Assembly (NCBI GenBank): GCA_947168335.1 | Contig: CAMVLM010000012.1 | Location: 1 to 47,147 of the forward strand | Direction: 5' to 3' | Source: an uncultured Butyrivibrio sp. | GTDB taxonomy: Bacteria > Bacillota > Clostridia > Lachnospirales > Lachnospiraceae | Length of the DNA stretch: 47,147 nucleotides | In this document: piece after piece, positions 1 to 8,487 of the stretch | How the letters are laid out: each line of letters begins with the position of its first letter | Position numbering within the stretch: position 1 is the first letter of the stretch | The notes under the pieces: model-generated | Seen by the model: the letters and a program-made list of their open reading frames with translations, nothing else | Told to the model about the DNA's origin: nothing | The model's database searches: none | Translations under genes and position numbers: made by a program

Positions 1-674
1 TTGGCACCATGCTTTCTGTAGTAGTGCTTGTCCTGAAGCTCCTGGGGTGCAGGCTGAACTCTGGGGTTAATAACCTCACATCTGTATGCCATCTTGGCAA
101 CCTCTTCTGTAACAACTGCATTGTGGACAGCCTCATGAGCGTCCTTGCCCCATGAGAATACGCCGTGATTCTTGCACAGAACTGCAGGCACCGCAACAGG
201 ATCCTTACCCATTCTCTCGAATTCATTTACGATAAGATGTCCGGTATTCTCCTCGTATGCCTGATCAATCTCTTCCTTTGTAAGGCATCTTACACAGGGA
301 ATCTCACCGTAGAAATAATCAGCGTGAGTTGTTCCGTAACAGGGAATGCTTCTTCCTGCCTGAGCCCAGCTTGTTGCATAGGAAGAATGAGTGTGTACAA
401 CACCGCCGACTTCCTTAAAAGCCTTATAGATTTCAACATGAGTAGGTGTATCTGATGAAGGATTAAGTTTTCCCTCAACCTTGTTTCCATCAAGATCCAT
501 AACAACCATATCATCGGGAGTCATGGTGTCATACTCTACACCACTGGGCTTGATTACAAAAAGTCCGCTCTCTCTGTCTATAGCACTGACGTTACCCCAT
601 GTAAAGGTAACCAGGCCATACTTGGGAAGCAGAATATTTGCCTCATATACTTTTTGCTTTAATTCTTCTAACAT
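1..674 (-). CDS. araD: L-ribulose-5-phosphate 4-epimerase, last few codons cut by window edge
   Basis: Converts L-ribulose-5-phosphate to D-xylulose-5-phosphate, the last step of bacterial L-arabinose catabolism, in the cytoplasm. The open frame reads 224 codons to the window edge. It starts [18 protein letters not shown], contains the substrate-loop motif PSSDTPTH near residues 72-79, the zinc-site histidines H94 and H96 in GVVHTH, and H170 in the CKNHGVF segment. It ends in YRKHGA, so by comparison with the 231-residue E. coli AraD only about seven codons are missing. It is the second gene of a unit with the FGGY kinase (103-nt gap). The start at 674 is fixed by an in-frame stop directly before it and by family alignment, but the only good Shine-Dalgarno (AGGAGT at 695-700) is 20 nt upstream and sits perfectly for another ATG at 689 (see findings). 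Confidence 0.95.
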   Translation of the reverse strand, partial: MLEELKQKVYEANILLPKYGLVTFTWGNVSAIDRESGLFVIKPSGVEYDTMTPDDMVVMDLDGNKVEGKLNPSSDTPTHVEIYKAFKEVGGVVHTHSSYATSWAQAGRSIPCYGTTHADYFYGEIPCVRCLTKEEIDQAYEENTGHLIVNEFERMGKDPVAVPAVLCKNHGVFSWGKDAHEAVHNAVVTEEVAKMAYRCEVINPRVQPAPQELQDKHYYRKHGA

Positions 675-711
675 TTAAATTTAGAACATTTTTTACTCCT
701 TTATAAATGAA

Positions 712-738
712 GTTCTGTTCTCGCTGCGCTCGCAGAAC
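712..738. repeat. GC-rich imperfect inverted repeat between kinase and araD
   Basis: GTTCTG (712-717) is repeated inverted as CAGAAC (733-738), with a GC-rich centre containing CTGCG/CGCAG. It lies in the 103-nt gap upstream of araD in an otherwise AT-rich gap. It could be an mRNA processing or stability hairpin. There is no T-tract, so it is not a terminator. Confidence 0.35.
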
Positions 739-777
739 CAAGCAGCACACTACGCGCAATAATACCGCGCTTAATGA

Positions 778-2373
778 TTACTTAAGTGAATCAACTGCAG
801 CTCTTTCAATTGTAAGACCTGCATTGTAATCCTTCATGAACTCGTCAAAGCCCTTTACATCCTCTGCAACAGGCTCGCAGGTCTCAACCTTTCCTTCCTT
901 GAATACCTTATTGTTGAGGTACTGCTCAAGAGTTTCGCCCTCATCCTTCTGGAGCATATAGCCTGCAAGAATTGCCTGACCCCAAGGGCCGCCTTCTCCT
1001 GCTGTCTCCATAAGCTTGATAGGTGTATCAAGTGCTGCTGCCATTACTCTGTCACCAACACCTCTGATCTTGAAGAAGCCACCCTGTCCAAAGAAGAAAT
1101 CTGCCTTAACGTTCTCTTCCTTCATAAGAATATCATTTCCGACCTTAAGCGCACCCAGTGCTGTATAAAGATGAGTTCTCATAAAGTTTGCGAGATTCAT
1201 CTTTGCATCAGGTCTTCTGACAAAGAGCGGTCTTCCCTCATTAAAGCCTGTGATACTCTCACCGGAGAAGTAATTGTATGCAAGAAGTCCGCCACAGTCA
1301 GCATCCCCCTCCATTGCCTTTCTGTAAAGAGTGCCATAAAGTGTGTCATCATCTATATCATTGCCTGTTGCCTTTGCAAACTCTCTGAAAAGTCCAACAT
1401 AAGCATTAAGATCTGAAGTACAGTTATTGCAATGAACCATGGCAACCTGCTCACCTGAAGGAGTTGTTACAAGGTCGAGTTCAGGATATGCCTTTGAAAG
1501 ATCATGCTCAAGAACAACCATTGAGAATACTGATGTTCCTGCGGAAATATTACCTGTGCGGACACCAACAGAGTTGGTTGCTGCCATGCCTGTGCCTGCA
1601 TCTCCCTCCGGAGGACAAACAGGAATACCTGCTTCAAGAGTGCCTGTGGGATCAAGCTTCTTTGCACCTTCTGCAGTAAGGCTGCCTGCTTTTTCACCTG
1701 CTGCCAGTGACTTGGGAAGAATATCCCTGAGCTTCCATGAAAATCCTTTGTCTGCAATCAGTTCATCAAACTGGGCAACCATCTTTTCATTATAATCGCA
1801 GGTTGAAGAATCAATAGGGAACATACCTGAAGCATCGCCTACACCAAGAACCTTCTCACCTGTAAGCTGCCAGTGAATGTAGCCTGCAAGAGTTGTAAAG
1901 AAATCAACCTTGCTGACATGTTCTTCTTTATTAAGAATTGCCTGATAGAGATGAGCAATACTCCATCTCTGAGGAATATGATATCCGAAAAGGTCTGTAA
2001 GCTTATCTGAAGCCTCCTCGGTTATTGTGTTTCTCCATGTTCTGAAAGGAACAAGAAGTGTTCCTTCTTTATCAAATGCCATGTAACCATGCATCATTGC
2101 TGAAAATCCCATGGCACCTACTTTTGTAAGTTTTACTCCGTACTGCTTGTCTACGTCTGCTGTAAGTTTTGCATAGCAGTCCTGAAGTCCGCCCCAGATA
2201 TCATCAAGAGTGTATGTCCAGATTCCATTATCAAGTCTGTTTTCCCAGCCGTGTCCCCCCTGGGCGATGGGATTATGTTCAAGGTCAGTAAGCACTGCCT
2301 TTATTCTTGTTGAACCAAACTCAATTCCAAGTAGTGTTTTTCCCTCAACTATCGCCTGTTTTGCATCTCCCAT
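778..2373 (-). CDS. FGGY-family carbohydrate kinase (xylulokinase-like; probable pentulose kinase, perhaps L-ribulokinase)
   Basis: Phosphorylates a ketopentose with ATP, feeding the pentose phosphate pathway. The N-terminal phosphate-binding motif [15 protein letters not shown] is at about residues 16-30, the conserved DASG catalytic-region aspartate is D180, and the second ATPase-fold motifs PPEGDAGTG and AGTSVF are near residues 254-283. At 531 aa it is longer than E. coli XylB (484). The start is placed at ATG 2373 because AAGGAG lies about 8 nt upstream. An in-frame GTG at 2412 would add 13 residues but has no ribosome binding site. Because araD follows in the same unit, L-ribulose is at least as likely a substrate as D-xylulose. 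Long FGGY kinases of this kind sit beside araD in related clostridia (from memory). Substrate cannot be settled from sequence. Confidence 0.85.
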   Translation of the reverse strand: MGDAKQAIVEGKTLLGIEFGSTRIKAVLTDLEHNPIAQGGHGWENRLDNGIWTYTLDDIWGGLQDCYAKLTADVDKQYGVKLTKVGAMGFSAMMHGYMAFDKEGTLLVPFRTWRNTITEEASDKLTDLFGYHIPQRWSIAHLYQAILNKEEHVSKVDFFTTLAGYIHWQLTGEKVLGVGDASGMFPIDSSTCDYNEKMVAQFDELIADKGFSWKLRDILPKSLAAGEKAGSLTAEGAKKLDPTGTLEAGIPVCPPEGDAGTGMAATNSVGVRTGNISAGTSVFSMVVLEHDLSKAYPELDLVTTPSGEQVAMVHCNNCTSDLNAYVGLFREFAKATGNDIDDDTLYGTLYRKAMEGDADCGGLLAYNYFSGESITGFNEGRPLFVRRPDAKMNLANFMRTHLYTALGALKVGNDILMKEENVKADFFFGQGGFFKIRGVGDRVMAAALDTPIKLMETAGEGGPWGQAILAGYMLQKDEGETLEQYLNNKVFKEGKVETCEPVAEDVKGFDEFMKDYNAGLTIERAAVDSLK

Positions 2374-2455
2374 AATATTCTCCTTCTCTTTATTTATAAG
2401 TTTCTTTGCCACCTTAATATTTTAGATTTATCTCAAATATTTTTCATATTTATAT

Positions 2456-2484
2456 ATTATACATCATTTTCAAGAAAAAGACAC
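2456..2484 (-). promoter_or_regulatory. Candidate promoter of the kinase-araD unit
   Basis: On the minus strand a perfect TATAAT (2461-2456) lies 83 nt upstream of the kinase ATG. The hexamer 17 nt further upstream is a poor -35 (GTGTCT, 2484-2479) and overlaps the base of the upstream terminator hairpin. Only the -10 is convincing. Confidence 0.4.
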
Positions 2485-2510
2485 CTTCCCCTTTCAAAAA
2501 AGAGGAAGGT
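2483..2510 (-). terminator. Rho-independent terminator of the GH67-GH3-esterase operon
   Basis: ACCTTCC (2483-2489) pairs with GGAAGGT (2504-2510), extended by an imperfect inner stem. On the minus strand it is followed by GTCTTTTTC. It begins 6 nt after the esterase stop codon. Confidence 0.8.
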
Positions 2511-2515
2511 ATTCT

Positions 2516-4252
2516 TTACTTAACCAATCCGAAGCCCAGTATAGTGAATTTCTTTTCTTCGCTGCCTTCGGCCATGCGGATTTCAACCTCATGGCGTCCT
2601 TCCTTGTTATCATTAAGGATTATAACAGGATTGCAGTGAGTCCAGCCTGTTGCCAGAGGATCTGCATCAAGTACCTTTTTTCCGTCAACCAGAACTTCCG
2701 CAACACCTGCATCAGGAAGCCCTGAATCCTTGAACACCAGAAGGAGTTTCGAGCAGCTAAGGCTCATCTTAAAAGGCTTGTTTCCAAGACCTTCTACATG
2801 ACTCCAGTTATTGGGAAACTCAGGAACAGGAACAATCTCGCTGTCCATCTCAACCCTTTGAAGATCTTCATCCGTCTCAGTAAATGAACCTTCATCAAGT
2901 TCAGTTATCTCAAATTTATCTTTTAATGCTGACAGCTCTTTTTTATCAAGAAGAACAACGTCTTCAAAATCCTTGCCGAGTACCGGAGCTGTCTGCCCAA
3001 CATTAATTTCATCAGCTTCGTCTTTTATATGACCTGCCCTGACCTCTTCAAGGAGATTTATCAGACAGTCACTCATGACCCGGTGTCCCATGTTGCTGGG
3101 ATGATACTGATCATAGAAAAACTGATTTTTTGAGATTACCCTTCCCTCGTCAGGCATCCTGGGAAACTGCGGAGTAACCGCATCCATTACGCTGACCATA
3201 GGAATATTGTAGTTTCTTCCAACAGGTGAAAGTCTGTCCTGAAGATTCCAGTCGTAAGAGAAAACTGCAAATATCAGAACAACTGCCGGCTTCCACGGAA
3301 GCTTAAGAGCTTTTCTTACAAGGCTTTCGTAGCAGATTCCCTTTGTCTCATCACCTTCATCGTTAACAGCAAATTCAATAACTATAAGGTCAGGCTTCTT
3401 TGCTCCGTCCCTAAGAACATCTCTCTCAAATCTTATCATTCCAAGCTCTGAAGGAGTTCCTCCTACACCTGCTTTGACAAGATCCACCCTGCCGGGTTTT
3501 GCATAGCGTTTTTCGAATTCCTCAGAAAAAACTTTGGCATAGGATTTCTGATGGATCGGCACTGCACCGGCACCCTGCGTGATGGAACCTCCGATAAATC
3601 CGAGAGTTATTTCCTCTCCTGCGGCAGCTTTATCAAGCATTTTTCTGATTCTGTCGACATTGCCTGCCTGCATAAGGCTGTTGGAAATCATTTTTTTGTA
3701 TTCATCAGAATTAAAATCGACTATGTTTTCCTGAGGCTGAGGCGGAGCAGTGAAACCATCATTTAAATAAAATCTCACATCAGCAATAGCCTCTATCCCC
3801 GACCTTTTAAATTCAAATCTCATCTGGCCGATTTCATTGTCTGTTGAAACCCAGTCTACATCAGAGAGCTCAATCATTGTCTCCATTCCGTCGGGAGTAA
3901 ATTCTTTGCTGATCTCTGTTGCGTCCTCTCCGGGATTTCCGGGATACATCTGCATAACAAACTTCACAGGCTCATCGGAAGCTTTTGCAGAAACGCTGAC
4001 TCCGATGCTTTTTACCATCTCTCTGAATCCCGCGGTACTTCTTAATTTGTCCAGCATTGATTCATCAGTTACATTACCTGATATTCTGGCAGCATCAATA
4101 AGTCTTCCGTCGTTAGAATATATAAACTGTATTCCTCTTCCGTCAGGCTGCGGGGATCCGTAAATCCCCTTGCCGTGCATTACATAAAAGAAAGGATTTT
4201 TCTTAACAGGATCCTTCGGTGCCTTGGGTCCTCTTATCTCTTCTGTACTCAT
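2516..4252 (-). CDS. SGNH/GDSL-family esterase, probable intracellular acetyl-xylooligosaccharide esterase
   Basis: Predicted to remove ester groups, most likely acetyl, from xylo-oligosaccharides. An N-terminal region of about 200 residues, likely beta-rich and of unknown role, precedes an SGNH hydrolase domain. SGNH blocks are visible: nucleophile S223 in GGSITQG, the glycine of block II in AGVGGTPSE (262-269), N297 in FAVNDEG, and the D381-x-x-H384 pair in DQYHPS. A C-terminal beta-rich portion follows (about 470-578). There is no signal peptide, so it should be cytoplasmic. It is the last gene of the operon after GH67 and GH3 and is followed by a terminator. Two ATGs six nt apart are possible; the second (4252) is favoured because AAGG is 8 nt upstream, while the first (4258) is only 2 nt away. 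Substrate is inferred from operon context. Confidence 0.85.
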   Translation of the reverse strand: MSTEEIRGPKAPKDPVKKNPFFYVMHGKGIYGSPQPDGRGIQFIYSNDGRLIDAARISGNVTDESMLDKLRSTAGFREMVKSIGVSVSAKASDEPVKFVMQMYPGNPGEDATEISKEFTPDGMETMIELSDVDWVSTDNEIGQMRFEFKRSGIEAIADVRFYLNDGFTAPPQPQENIVDFNSDEYKKMISNSLMQAGNVDRIRKMLDKAAAGEEITLGFIGGSITQGAGAVPIHQKSYAKVFSEEFEKRYAKPGRVDLVKAGVGGTPSELGMIRFERDVLRDGAKKPDLIVIEFAVNDEGDETKGICYESLVRKALKLPWKPAVVLIFAVFSYDWNLQDRLSPVGRNYNIPMVSVMDAVTPQFPRMPDEGRVISKNQFFYDQYHPSNMGHRVMSDCLINLLEEVRAGHIKDEADEINVGQTAPVLGKDFEDVVLLDKKELSALKDKFEITELDEGSFTETDEDLQRVEMDSEIVPVPEFPNNWSHVEGLGNKPFKMSLSCSKLLLVFKDSGLPDAGVAEVLVDGKKVLDADPLATGWTHCNPVIILNDNKEGRHEVEIRMAEGSEEKKFTILGFGLVK

Positions 4253-4270
4253 GATCATTACCTTCGTTTT

Positions 4271-6388
4271 TTATAAATTGACATCTGCGCTTACGCACTT
4301 GTGACCTGTAAGCTCTTCTGAGCGCTTATCAGGCTGTGAGAAACCGGCAAAAAGCTTGAAGTTCTTCGCAAAAATCTCTCTGTTTCCGTCTTCATCAACT
4401 GATGTGAATGCTCTTGCATCTACATGAAGCTCAACAACTTTCTCCTCACCTGATGAAAGGTTAATTCTCTTAAATCCGCAAAGGCTGTGGTTTCTTACTG
4501 CAAAAGCTGAATCCATATCCTTTATATAAACCTGAAGGACCTCATCAGTTGCAACACTTCCCTTATTAACAACCTTTACCTTAAGATCAGCGCCGGTAAG
4601 CTCGCTGCCGTTCTTTGTAAGGTTTACTTCAACAGCTTCAGCTGCGCAATCGCCGTATGTAAGACCGTAACCGAAAGGATATTCAGCAACACCCTCGTAG
4701 TATCTGTAGGTTCTGTTCTTCATTGAGTAGTCAGTAAACTCAGGAAGGTCCTTGCCATCACCGTAGAAAGTAACAGGCAGCTTACCTGAAGGAGATACCT
4801 CACCAAAGAGGATCTTTGCCACATCATTACCGCCTCTTGCTCCGGGATACCATGCCTGGATAATAGCTGCTGCCTTCTTCTCTGCAATTGACAGATCGAT
4901 GGCACTACCGGACATGTTGATAACAATTGTAGGTTTGCCACACTCAAGTACTGCGTTGAGAAGAAGTCTCTGTGAAAGAGGAAGGTTAAGATCGTTCTTG
5001 TCTCCTGATGAGAACTGGTTACCTGTATCTCCTTCTTCTCCCTCGAGGGTCTCATCAAGACCAAGAACTACTACCATTACATCTGAGTAATCAGCAACAG
5101 TCTGAACCTCAGAGAGTCTGTCCGGATAGAAAGGATCAGCAAGGTTGCTTATGTTCTCCTTCCAGAGATCGCAGCCCTCAGAATAAAGCACTCTTGTGTT
5201 TTCTGATACCGCATTCTGGATACCCTGAAGTACAGTTATATATTTAGAAGAAGTTCCGTGATAGTTACCCATAAGAGCAACTCTGGAATCTGCATTAGGT
5301 CCAACAACACCGATGGTCTTAAGCGCATCTTTCTTGAGAGGAAGAATGCCATCGTTTTTCAGCATTACAATTCCCTCAAGAGCTGCCTTGTCTGCAACCT
5401 TAAGGTGCTCATCGCACTCAACAACCGTATAAGGAATCTTGTCGTATTCTGTCTCGTCAAACATACCAAGAAGAAATCTTGTTGTGAAAAGTCTCTCGCA
5501 GGACTCTGTGATAACCTTTTCGTCAATCATTCCACAGCGATATGCATTCATGACCTTCTGATATGTGCATCCGCAGTTAAGGTCACATCCTGTCTCAAGT
5601 GCAAGCTTTACGGATTCCTCGGGAACTCTTGTTACATGATGATTCTCATGGAAATCTCTTACTGCCCAGCAGTCGGATACATAGTGCCCCTTAAATCCCC
5701 ATTTTCCGCGAAGAGTATTTTTCATCAGATCCTGGTGTGCGCAGCAGGGTTCACCGTTTGTTCTGTTGTAAGCACCCATTACTGCTTCAACATCAGCATC
5801 TTTTACGCAGGTCTCAAATGCGGGAAGATATGTCTCCTCAAGATCCTTTTTTGAAGCCTTTGCATCAAAGTGGTGACGCTCAGACTCAGGACCTGAATGA
5901 ACAGCAAAGTGCTTGGCACATGCTGCTGCCTTCATATACTCTCCGTCTCCCTGAACACCTTTAATGAAAGGAACGGCAAGCTTACCTGTAAGGAAGGGAT
6001 CCTCACCGTATGTCTCATGACCTCTTCCCCATCTGGGATCACGGAAAATATTTACATTAGGTGTCCAGAAAGTAAGTCCCTTGTATATATCTCTGTCACC
6101 TCTTTTGCTGGATTCGTTGTACTTTGCACGGCCTTCTGTTGCAACAATCTCTCCGATCTCATGCATAAGCTCTTCGTCGAATGCTGCCGCAATTCCGATT
6201 GCCTGAGGGAACATTGTTGCGGTGCCTGCTCTTGCAACACCGTGAAGTGCCTCGTTCCACCAGTTATATGCAGGTACTCCGAGTCTGTCGATAGCTTCAG
6301 CATTAAACTTAAGCTGAGAAGCCTTCTCCTCAACAGTCATCTTGCTGACTAATTCTTTTGCTCTCTTTCTTGCTTCTTCTCTATTCAT
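4271..6388 (-). CDS. Glycoside hydrolase family 3, probable beta-xylosidase/beta-glucosidase
   Basis: Releases terminal beta-linked sugars from oligosaccharides, here probably xylose. The GH3 N-terminal barrel is complete: WWNEALHGVAR (43-53), TFWTPNVNIFRDPRWGRG (106-123), AKHFAVHSGPE (158-168) and the nucleophile D239 in YVSDCW. The second domain carries the acidic loop DETLEGEEGD (445-454) expected to hold the acid/base. An Fn3-like domain (about 585-690) closes the 705-residue protein. The WWNEALHG and NIFRDPRWGRG motifs are typical of the xylosidase-like branch of GH3. No signal peptide is present. It overlaps the stop of the upstream alpha-glucuronidase by 8 nt, which implies translational coupling, and lies 18 nt before the esterase. 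Exact sugar specificity is inferred from context. Confidence 0.93.
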   Translation of the reverse strand: MNREEARKRAKELVSKMTVEEKASQLKFNAEAIDRLGVPAYNWWNEALHGVARAGTATMFPQAIGIAAAFDEELMHEIGEIVATEGRAKYNESSKRGDRDIYKGLTFWTPNVNIFRDPRWGRGHETYGEDPFLTGKLAVPFIKGVQGDGEYMKAAACAKHFAVHSGPESERHHFDAKASKKDLEETYLPAFETCVKDADVEAVMGAYNRTNGEPCCAHQDLMKNTLRGKWGFKGHYVSDCWAVRDFHENHHVTRVPEESVKLALETGCDLNCGCTYQKVMNAYRCGMIDEKVITESCERLFTTRFLLGMFDETEYDKIPYTVVECDEHLKVADKAALEGIVMLKNDGILPLKKDALKTIGVVGPNADSRVALMGNYHGTSSKYITVLQGIQNAVSENTRVLYSEGCDLWKENISNLADPFYPDRLSEVQTVADYSDVMVVVLGLDETLEGEEGDTGNQFSSGDKNDLNLPLSQRLLLNAVLECGKPTIVINMSGSAIDLSIAEKKAAAIIQAWYPGARGGNDVAKILFGEVSPSGKLPVTFYGDGKDLPEFTDYSMKNRTYRYYEGVAEYPFGYGLTYGDCAAEAVEVNLTKNGSELTGADLKVKVVNKGSVATDEVLQVYIKDMDSAFAVRNHSLCGFKRINLSSGEEKVVELHVDARAFTSVDEDGNREIFAKNFKLFAGFSQPDKRSEELTGHKCVSADVNL

Positions 6389-8375
6389 AAATCTTTCTTC
6401 CTTTCTCGTCCTTTATTCCGCTCTTCCTGTAAAAATATGAATTAACCTGATCCCGCCATTCCTTCGCGTTGTAAATCTGTCTCTCAAATCTGTTCTTTAC
6501 ACGCAGGAAGGATTCCTCAGGGATTTTTCCTTCAAGTATGTTCCAGTTTTCTGCTATTTTCTCAGCTTCAGCCTCTCCATCAAAATGGGTATCATAAATG
6601 TACTGAATAAGAGTCCTTCCATCCTTAAGCCTGTGATCGTATGAGATATGATGGAAGAAAAGCAAAAGCTCCTGGGGACATTTGTCCGGATCATTGAATT
6701 TCTCGGCATTTTCAGGATAATATTGCTGAGCATATCCTGTACCGTTACTGCTTCTGTCAACTCCAAGCCCCAGATGATCCGCTCTGTGGTAGGTTCCCCA
6801 CCTTGAATACTCATAGCCGTCAACGCTTGGTCCGTAATGAGTGTTTGGTGTCACCATCCATCCGATTCCAAGAGGACATGTATACTTTTCGTAGATTTCT
6901 CTCGATCTTAAAAGCATATCCACGATCAGATCCTCATCATTTTTATCGATTCTGAATGTCTGGCTGACCCACTCTCTGGCTATCTCTTCCGCACTCAGTG
7001 ACATGTCATATGCAAGCCTTCCAAAGCCATAGAGATTAGCTGCTGCCATATCATTGCCTGTCCAGTTTTTATCATTACCGGTGTTGATAACCGCTGCTAT
7101 TCCACAGTTTTTATTACCAAAAGCTCTTCCGCTTATCACATCAGCTACTGTATCTTTTTCCTTCTGACAATAAGTCTTAAAATCAAGGACTTCCCTGAAC
7201 AGAGGAATCAGGTAACACAGATCTATCTGTTGTCCTGTGTACTCCTGCGCTATCTGAACTTCAAGCATCTGATTGGTTTTGGTAAGTCCTCCAAGAAGCG
7301 GTGAAACAGGCTCCCTTATCTGGAAATCCATGGGTCCGTTCTTAATCTGAAGGATTACGTTGTCCTTATACTTTCCGTCAAGATCCTTAAAGTAATCATA
7401 TCCGGCTCTTGCTCTGTCTGTTTTGGTATCGCGCCAGTCCTGGGTGCAGTTGTAAACAAAACATCTCCATATGATGAGTTTTCCATAGGGTTTTACTGCA
7501 TCCGCCAGCATATTGGCTCCGTCTGCCTGTGTCCTTCCATAGGTAAAAGGTCCAGGTCTGCCCTCAGAGTCTGCCTTCACAAGGAATCCTCCCAGATTGG
7601 GAAGAGCCTCAAACACTTCTTTGCATTTGTCATCCCACCATTTGATGACCTCTTCATTAAGCGGATCACAGTTATCCATTCCGCCAAGCTCGATCGGAGA
7701 AGCAAAGTTCAGCGACAGATACATCTTTATTCCGTAATCTCCAAACACATCTGAAAGTTCTTTAAGTCTTCCGAAATATCTGTCTGTAATAAGGTAGCTC
7801 GCCGCATCCTTAACGTTTACATTATTGATAACAACTCCGTTGATTCCTATACTGGCCATAAATCTGGCATAATCTCTTGTTCTGTCATCAACAACGATTT
7901 CATTATTTACATAGAAAAATGATCTTCCGGAATAACCTCTTTCAATGCTTCCATCCATGTTGTCCCAATGGTTCATCATTCTCAAAGGATTATCGGGGCT
8001 GCTATTAACCTCGCATCCGTCACTAAGTTTTCCAAAATTGACCAATCGCAATAAGTGATAAGTTCCGTACAGTGCTCCGTTTTCATCACCAGCTTCCACT
8101 GATACCGTACTGTTCTTGCATGAAATCCTGTATCCTTCAGCCTTTACAGCAACATTTTTCTTTATTTCAATTTTCAGAGTATCACTGCTTCCGGCACCAT
8201 TTTCTCCAAATGATACCTCTGCTCCCAAAAGCCCATACATGCCTCTTCTCAGCTCATCTATCATACTGCCAACAACCCTGTTGTCCTCAGAAAAGCCGGA
8301 GAATGTGATATTTACGCTTTTTATATCATTTCGTACTCTCTCGTAATTCAGCCAAAGCTGCGTCCATTCGCTCAT
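6381..8375 (-). CDS. aguA: GH67 alpha-glucuronidase
   Basis: Removes (4-O-methyl)glucuronic acid from the non-reducing end of xylo-oligosaccharides. In the 664-residue protein, E271 (ADSEGRPGP), D350 (KNGPMDF) and E378 (QIAQEYTG) fall exactly 14 positions before the catalytic E285, D364 and E392 known from Geobacillus stearothermophilus AguA, so the full catalytic set is conserved. There is no signal peptide; the known GH67 enzymes are also typically cytoplasmic. The start at 8375 is chosen because AGAGG lies 8 nt upstream. A longer frame from 8420 exists but has no ribosome binding site and would begin with an unrelated hydrophobic stretch. It is the first gene of the GH67-GH3-esterase operon. 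The next upstream feature is a hairpin only 26 nt before the start codon. Confidence 0.96.
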   Translation of the reverse strand: MSEWTQLWLNYERVRNDIKSVNITFSGFSEDNRVVGSMIDELRRGMYGLLGAEVSFGENGAGSSDTLKIEIKKNVAVKAEGYRISCKNSTVSVEAGDENGALYGTYHLLRLVNFGKLSDGCEVNSSPDNPLRMMNHWDNMDGSIERGYSGRSFFYVNNEIVVDDRTRDYARFMASIGINGVVINNVNVKDAASYLITDRYFGRLKELSDVFGDYGIKMYLSLNFASPIELGGMDNCDPLNEEVIKWWDDKCKEVFEALPNLGGFLVKADSEGRPGPFTYGRTQADGANMLADAVKPYGKLIIWRCFVYNCTQDWRDTKTDRARAGYDYFKDLDGKYKDNVILQIKNGPMDFQIREPVSPLLGGLTKTNQMLEVQIAQEYTGQQIDLCYLIPLFREVLDFKTYCQKEKDTVADVISGRAFGNKNCGIAAVINTGNDKNWTGNDMAAANLYGFGRLAYDMSLSAEEIAREWVSQTFRIDKNDEDLIVDMLLRSREIYEKYTCPLGIGWMVTPNTHYGPSVDGYEYSRWGTYHRADHLGLGVDRSSNGTGYAQQYYPENAEKFNDPDKCPQELLLFFHHISYDHRLKDGRTLIQYIYDTHFDGEAEAEKIAENWNILEGKIPEESFLRVKNRFERQIYNAKEWRDQVNSYFYRKSGIKDEKGRKIYE

Positions 8376-8401
8376 TTCATTAACCTCTGTGCATAAAAAA
8401 A

Positions 8402-8454
8402 GAAAAGCATTACACCACAATCATTCTACGAAATCATGTAGCGTAATGCTTTTC
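8402..8454 (-). terminator. Large hairpin after the MATE gene: terminator, possibly attenuator for the GH67 operon
   Basis: GAAAAGCATTAC (8402-8413) and GTAATGCTTTTC (8443-8454) form perfect 12-bp arms. The 29-nt loop contains a nested CTAC/GTAG stem. On the minus strand seven T residues follow. It lies 33 nt after the MATE stop and only 26 nt before the GH67 ATG, so the GH67 promoter must overlap it, or transcription must read through it. Confidence 0.65.
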
Positions 8455-8487
8455 AATATTTGCTATTAGACCTTTACTTATTGCCTT

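Noticed and set aside
720-735. CTCGCTGCGCTCG string that resembles a stretch found near common cloning-vector origins
   Set aside because: Only about 13 bases and a simple near-palindromic composition; nothing around it resembles vector sequence, so chance or a native repeat is more likely.
5258-5854. Plus-strand frame of 198 aa inside the GH3 gene
   Set aside because: Antisense shadow of a fully motif-supported GH3 gene; no ribosome binding site and the translation looks like no known domain.
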